From Bacteroidota bacterium (GTDB lineage: Bacteria; Bacteroidota; Bacteroidia; NS11-12g; UBA955): 9,336 bases of DNA. The stretch is from positions 1-9,336 of the forward strand of contig JAURQA010000287.1 in NCBI GenBank assembly GCA_030836345.1, written 5' to 3'. Shown here one piece after another: positions 7,501 through 9,336 of this stretch. Every line of letters starts with the position of its first letter. Position 1 is the stretch's first letter. A program made the translations under genes and the position numbers. A model generated the notes under the pieces. It was not told the origin of the DNA, did no database searches, and saw only the letters and a program-made list of their open reading frames with translations.

Positions 7501-9335
7501 TTTCGCACAACATAGGACAAATTAACCTTTTCCGAATCTCCTCTGAGCATATAAGAAGTTGAATTTAATGGAGATAATTTAAGGCTAGCCTTATCTACTA
7601 CAGGGTTAATTAATTCCCCGCCTGTAACCACTTTTATATCGCAATATTTATTGGTTTCAACACATAAGGCCGATTGAACCACCACTGTTCTTACAGATAA
7701 ATCCGTCACTCCACAAAAGAAATTCTCTGATTTCGCATTAAATCGCGTCTTAAATTCAATACTATCTCCAGGCTTAATATTAGACGGCAGTAACCAGCTC
7801 ACTAAAGTCGCCCCATTTATATCAGAAATTACAAAAGAGTCTTTAATAGGAGCATTTCTAATTTTAGAAAAATAAGAAGAATCCCATGACATTCCCTCCG
7901 GCATAAGTATTTCTATTCGATCCTTAATCGCTGTTTTATCAGGACCCAAAATAATAGACTTAATAGAGACATCGAACGGTTTAGTGCAAGGCAAAATTGA
8001 ATCGGACTTGATCTCTGCTAGCGTATAATATGGCCTTGTAATTCCTATAATATCTAGGGGTCTGCTATAAGCCGGGACAACCAAAACAGGGTCTCCGCAA
8101 TTAATATTTGCTTCCGCTTTTGCAATCATATAACTCCCTGAAGCATAATCGCAATTCGTGGTGGTTTTAAAAACAACCCTCACTTTATTTTTAGAGGTAT
8201 CTGCAGTGCCACTAAATCCTCTAGAAAAACCAGGTAATAATTTATCCAAATCCCACTGCACCGTTGTTCCAGTGATCAAATCTGGCATGGGAAGAGAGAC
8301 CATTGCTTTACCTGTTGGATATTCTACTTGAATTGTCCCAGGTACTATTTTCATGCCAATAGGCAATACAAGTTGAAGTTTATTTGAATAGGAATTAACA
8401 TCCTGAATATTCTCCAATAAGACTTCCATTTTATTTTCAGAACAAAGATTTAGGAGTGCGGCACTATCTTCAAGCGTTAATTGAAGCCTGGTGTTTTTAG
8501 GCTCAAGAAACAAGGTCATTTTTTCGGGAGTGCAGTCATACGAAGAAAAATTAATCGGATACCCGTCACAGGCCCAAGCACCATAGATAATTAAACTATC
8601 CGGTGAACAATTATTATATGTAGCTCTAATTTTGAACCTTCTCACTTTTCCAGCTCCCAATGGACCCGCTCTAAAAATATCATTGGTTGGTTTTACGAGA
8701 GTATCATTCTCCACATCCCATATTTCAACAATCTTAATATTATTATTCTTTTTTTGAGACAGCCAAACGTTATACACCTGAAATGAAGTACTCGAATTAG
8801 AATAACGCAATTCCCACTCCGCCGTATCTGTATTGGCATAAACCGTTTGAATATCTGGAATCATCCCGATTTTTGGCTTAGCTAACGTAACCCTATCACT
8901 GGTTCCTATCGTCTTAGAAAATAACGTATCAAAACCACTTCCAAGAGCATTATGCTTCTCAAAAACATAGTCATAATCTATGATTTGTGGATCGTCCGTA
9001 GGAAAATCGCATAGCGGTTGCAATTGGAAGGAAACATAACCGTTAAAACCGTCATCCCCTGCATTTACCACACCTCCATTTGCCTTATACAGCTTTTTTA
9101 AGTCAAAAACCATGGGGTTATTATAACCAGCAAGGGGTTTTATATTTAATACATTTTCCCTAACAGATGAGCCCCTACCTGTGGTTCTTAATTGATAAAA
9201 ATTGGCACTTAAGAAACCCATTCCCTTAGGCAAATGAACCCTCAATTTATCCATAGTGGCCCAGTTCCTATACTCGTATGGAAATGCATCATTTCCAGAA
9301 TAATTGCTGCAACATTTTCCGATGCCTAAATAAAA
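4530..9335 (-). CDS. Giant secreted repeat protein with PKD-like array and type B T9SS C-terminal sorting domain (5'-partial)
   Basis: At least 1,601 residues are visible. The frame is open to the right edge, so the start and any signal peptide lie outside. An ATG at 9254 is followed by no signal peptide and preceded by 27 more plausible codons, so it is treated as internal. Numbering from that Met: residues -26 to ~548 hold beta-rich modules with an LPxGM motif (LPKGM 8-12, LPIGM 297-301, MPEGM 451-455), resembling DUF11-type adhesin repeats. Residues ~555-660 form a CARDB-like segment with a calcium-type loop (DKNADG, 603-608). Residues ~672-1484 form ten ~81-residue beta-sandwich repeats, the later ones PKD-like (WQFDDG 949-954, WKFGDG 1112-1117, WDFGDG 1357-1362). 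Residues ~1486-1574 are the gliding-motility-associated sorting domain (FVPNAFSPN 1490-1498, FDRWG 1521-1525, WDG 1536-1538, DGVYPYLI 1547-1554). Such proteins cross the outer membrane by the T9SS and are released or fixed to the surface; an adhesin or matrix role is inferred. The gene is convergent with lpxB and functionally unrelated to it. Confidence 0.93.
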   Translation of the reverse strand, partial: FYLGIGKCCSNYSGNDAFPYEYRNWATMDKLRVHLPKGMGFLSANFYQLRTTGRGSSVRENVLNIKPLAGYNNPMVFDLKKLYKANGGVVNAGDDGFNGYVSFQLQPLCDFPTDDPQIIDYDYVFEKHNALGSGFDTLFSKTIGTSDRVTLAKPKIGMIPDIQTVYANTDTAEWELRYSNSSTSFQVYNVWLSQKKNNNIKIVEIWDVENDTLVKPTNDIFRAGPLGAGKVRRFKIRATYNNCSPDSLIIYGAWACDGYPINFSSYDCTPEKMTLFLEPKNTRLQLTLEDSAALLNLCSENKMEVLLENIQDVNSYSNKLQLVLPIGMKIVPGTIQVEYPTGKAMVSLPMPDLITGTTVQWDLDKLLPGFSRGFSGTADTSKNKVRVVFKTTTNCDYASGSYMIAKAEANINCGDPVLVVPAYSRPLDIIGITRPYYTLAEIKSDSILPCTKPFDVSIKSIILGPDKTAIKDRIEILMPEGMSWDSSYFSKIRNAPIKDSFVISDINGATLVSWLLPSNIKPGDSIEFKTRFNAKSENFFCGVTDLSVRTVVVQSALCVETNKYCDIKVVTGGELINPVVDKASLKLSPLNSTSYMLRGDSEKVNLSYVVRNEGQDISSSQAIIINYYFDKNADGKWDVSDKFLSSDTVNKTLKKNEQLSVSKSMDIVAGESCAIIAIIDSSACSCLYGQMIFPAPHLINAGRDTAICSGSLLLVGGVNNYKFRYSWNNSAILNDPSKARTLFIAKNQSGKPEQYDLVLSTDRGNCFSKDTVKVAVNPLPQISMNFKDTQICTGAWLNLAPKINSGVLPFIYSWKSSFPLKDSSKASLYVKPDSHTFYHLFLKDKNGCSDLDSTNVQVFKKPIAEFNFPITCANKELIVSNSSFRGTSNWSKVIWSTSTWDTLNIDTTAIPMGGLTEDVELIVINDANCADTIKKQVNKKALPRALFTAVNHCLNATFELKNGSVSDSGSIIEYYWQFDDGSSSGDRLPSHAFKTADSFNVSLRVKSEFDCTDSIAQAVVVHPIPQVDFAANAPCEGQALKIVNKSTLTKGFVDLVNWSSKYGNGTADSLELMLNTFDSFQVKLIVSSNFSCMDSVEKQVRVFDKPKANFSVADVCDGVSLNLIDSSEIRDGTIVRYQWKFGDGTNSGMINPTHTYGAEGIYFVEQKVISNFGCQDSVSIPVEVFPLLQSDISVDDHCFGFNQRFSSTTTGTGILDQLHWNLGNSDSQSLASFNYLYSNIGRYTIELETKTTDGCITKKFRDVEVFPLPNFKSIFSKNPCSDEKVSFETTVDISSGTVATVDWIFKDNTALSGFAFNRDFSLPTKDSVSVIARSNRGCIDSTSVVFQSFEKVVPLFSVGEVCLDESSLFEDLSTSYLPIRDYSWDFGDGEKDFGKTVTHKFASSGTFNCRHRIITIPGCEYEIINPAIVHPKPIPSFGLDPKRSIITDAYISVSDLSTGADSVWYRYEQSILNSNRNFIHRFPDSGFYRIHQYVLNRFGCMDSTSDEVYIDFLYTLFVPNAFSPNDIPPNDVFKPEGLGHINYELIIFDRWGGTIYKEANGAWDGSSEGKVVPDGVYPYLIILKDYKDKNHYHKGIIHLLR
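4533..4799 (-). other. Coding segment for the type B T9SS sorting domain (CHU_C / TIGR04131-like)
   Basis: The last ~89 residues of the giant protein carry the hallmarks of the gliding-motility-associated C-terminal domain. These are a hydrophobic strand leading to VPNAFSPN, a second 'ND-F-P' segment (NDVFKPEG), the strand YELIIFDRWGG, then AWDG, and VPDGVYPYLI ahead of a final IIHLLR. In this family the domain folds as a small beta-sandwich recognised by the T9SS translocon and shuttle complex. The domain is complete to its last residue, which lies 3 nt from the stop codon, so the gene is intact at this end. Confidence 0.9.
4803..7241 (-). repeat. Ten tandem ~81-residue Ig/PKD-like repeats within the giant protein
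   Basis: Numbering from the Met at 9254, each unit has a first Cys, a core Trp and a second Cys. First Cys positions are 681, 765, 845, 926, 1008, 1089, 1171, 1253 and 1335, and the tenth unit lacks one. Trp positions are 700, 787, 868, 949, 1031, 1112, 1193, 1276, 1357 and 1437. Second Cys positions are 739, 821, 902, 984, 1065, 1147, 1228, 1311, 1392 and 1473, usually inside a GC-x-D-S-type motif. The within-unit Cys spacing is 56-58 residues. Units 1 and 2 read as Ig-like (DTAICSG / DTQICTG); units 3-10 read as PKD-like. Sequence between the landmarks has diverged strongly, so there are no long near-identical DNA repeats. The likely structure is a rod of disulfide-stabilised beta-sandwiches. 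Confidence 0.85.
7413..7448 (-). other. Codons for a calcium-binding-type loop (DxNxDG) in the giant protein
   Basis: Residues 603-614 (from the Met at 9254) read DKNADGKWDVSD. This places acidic or amide side chains at loop positions 1, 3, 5, 9 and 12 with Gly at 6, matching the calcium loops of EF-hand, dockerin and many bacterial surface modules. It follows a hydrophobic strand (AIIINYYF) in a CARDB-like segment. Calcium binding is inferred from the pattern only. Confidence 0.6.
7611..9335 (-). repeat. At least three diverged LPxGM beta-rich modules at the visible N-terminal side of the giant protein
   Basis: Three segments share the pattern Cys, then 27-29 residues, then [LM]PxGM, then 35-41 residues to a W/F-containing strand, then a Cys 62-73 residues after the motif. 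In residue numbers from the Met at 9254: module A has C-18, P9, F50, C82; module B has C271, P298, W334, C368; module C has C423, P452, W487, C514. A related region at ~130-235 with C216 and C229 may be a further copy that has lost the LPxGM motif. The pattern resembles DUF11-type repeats of bacterial surface proteins. Module A begins beyond the ATG at 9254, supporting a start outside the window. Confidence 0.65.
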
Positions 9336-9336
9336 A

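Overview
The window looks like a chromosomal segment from a member of the Bacteroidota. The base composition is AT-rich. RsmA and LpxB carry signatures in the form usual for that phylum, such as NYPYNIS in RsmA. The long gene on the minus strand ends in a gliding-motility-type (type B) C-terminal sorting domain, which is characteristic of substrates of the Bacteroidota type IX secretion system (T9SS). Genus and species cannot be told from the sequence alone.

Positions 1-4497 hold a tightly packed plus-strand gene train. It comprises the last 45 codons of an unrecognised gene, rsmA (16S rRNA dimethyltransferase), a secreted von Willebrand factor A (VWA) domain protein, surE (5'/3'-nucleotidase), a 102-residue membrane protein, and lpxB (lipid A disaccharide synthase). 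Gaps are 2, 1 and 31 nt, followed by overlaps of 28 nt and 1 nt, so the genes are probably co-transcribed and partly translationally coupled. Two are housekeeping enzymes (rsmA, surE), lpxB builds the outer-membrane lipid A core, and the VWA protein and the small membrane protein have no assignable role.

Positions 4530-9335 are one minus-strand gene that converges on lpxB across a 32-nt gap. It encodes a giant secreted, probably surface-exposed protein. The reading frame stays open to the right edge, so its N-terminus, including any signal peptide, lies outside the window; the ATG at 9254 is very unlikely to be its start. The visible part has at least three copies of an 'LPxGM' beta-rich module, a calcium-loop-containing segment, ten tandem beta-sandwich repeats of about 81 residues (two Ig-like, eight PKD-like) with a regularly spaced Cys-Trp-Cys framework, and the T9SS sorting domain.

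No tRNA, rRNA, CRISPR array, insertion sequence or phage gene was seen. Nothing here clearly amounts to a new multi-gene system. The points most worth a second look are the regularity of the ten-repeat array with its altered final units, the multi-domain VWA protein lodged in a housekeeping operon, and the small membrane protein nested between surE and lpxB.
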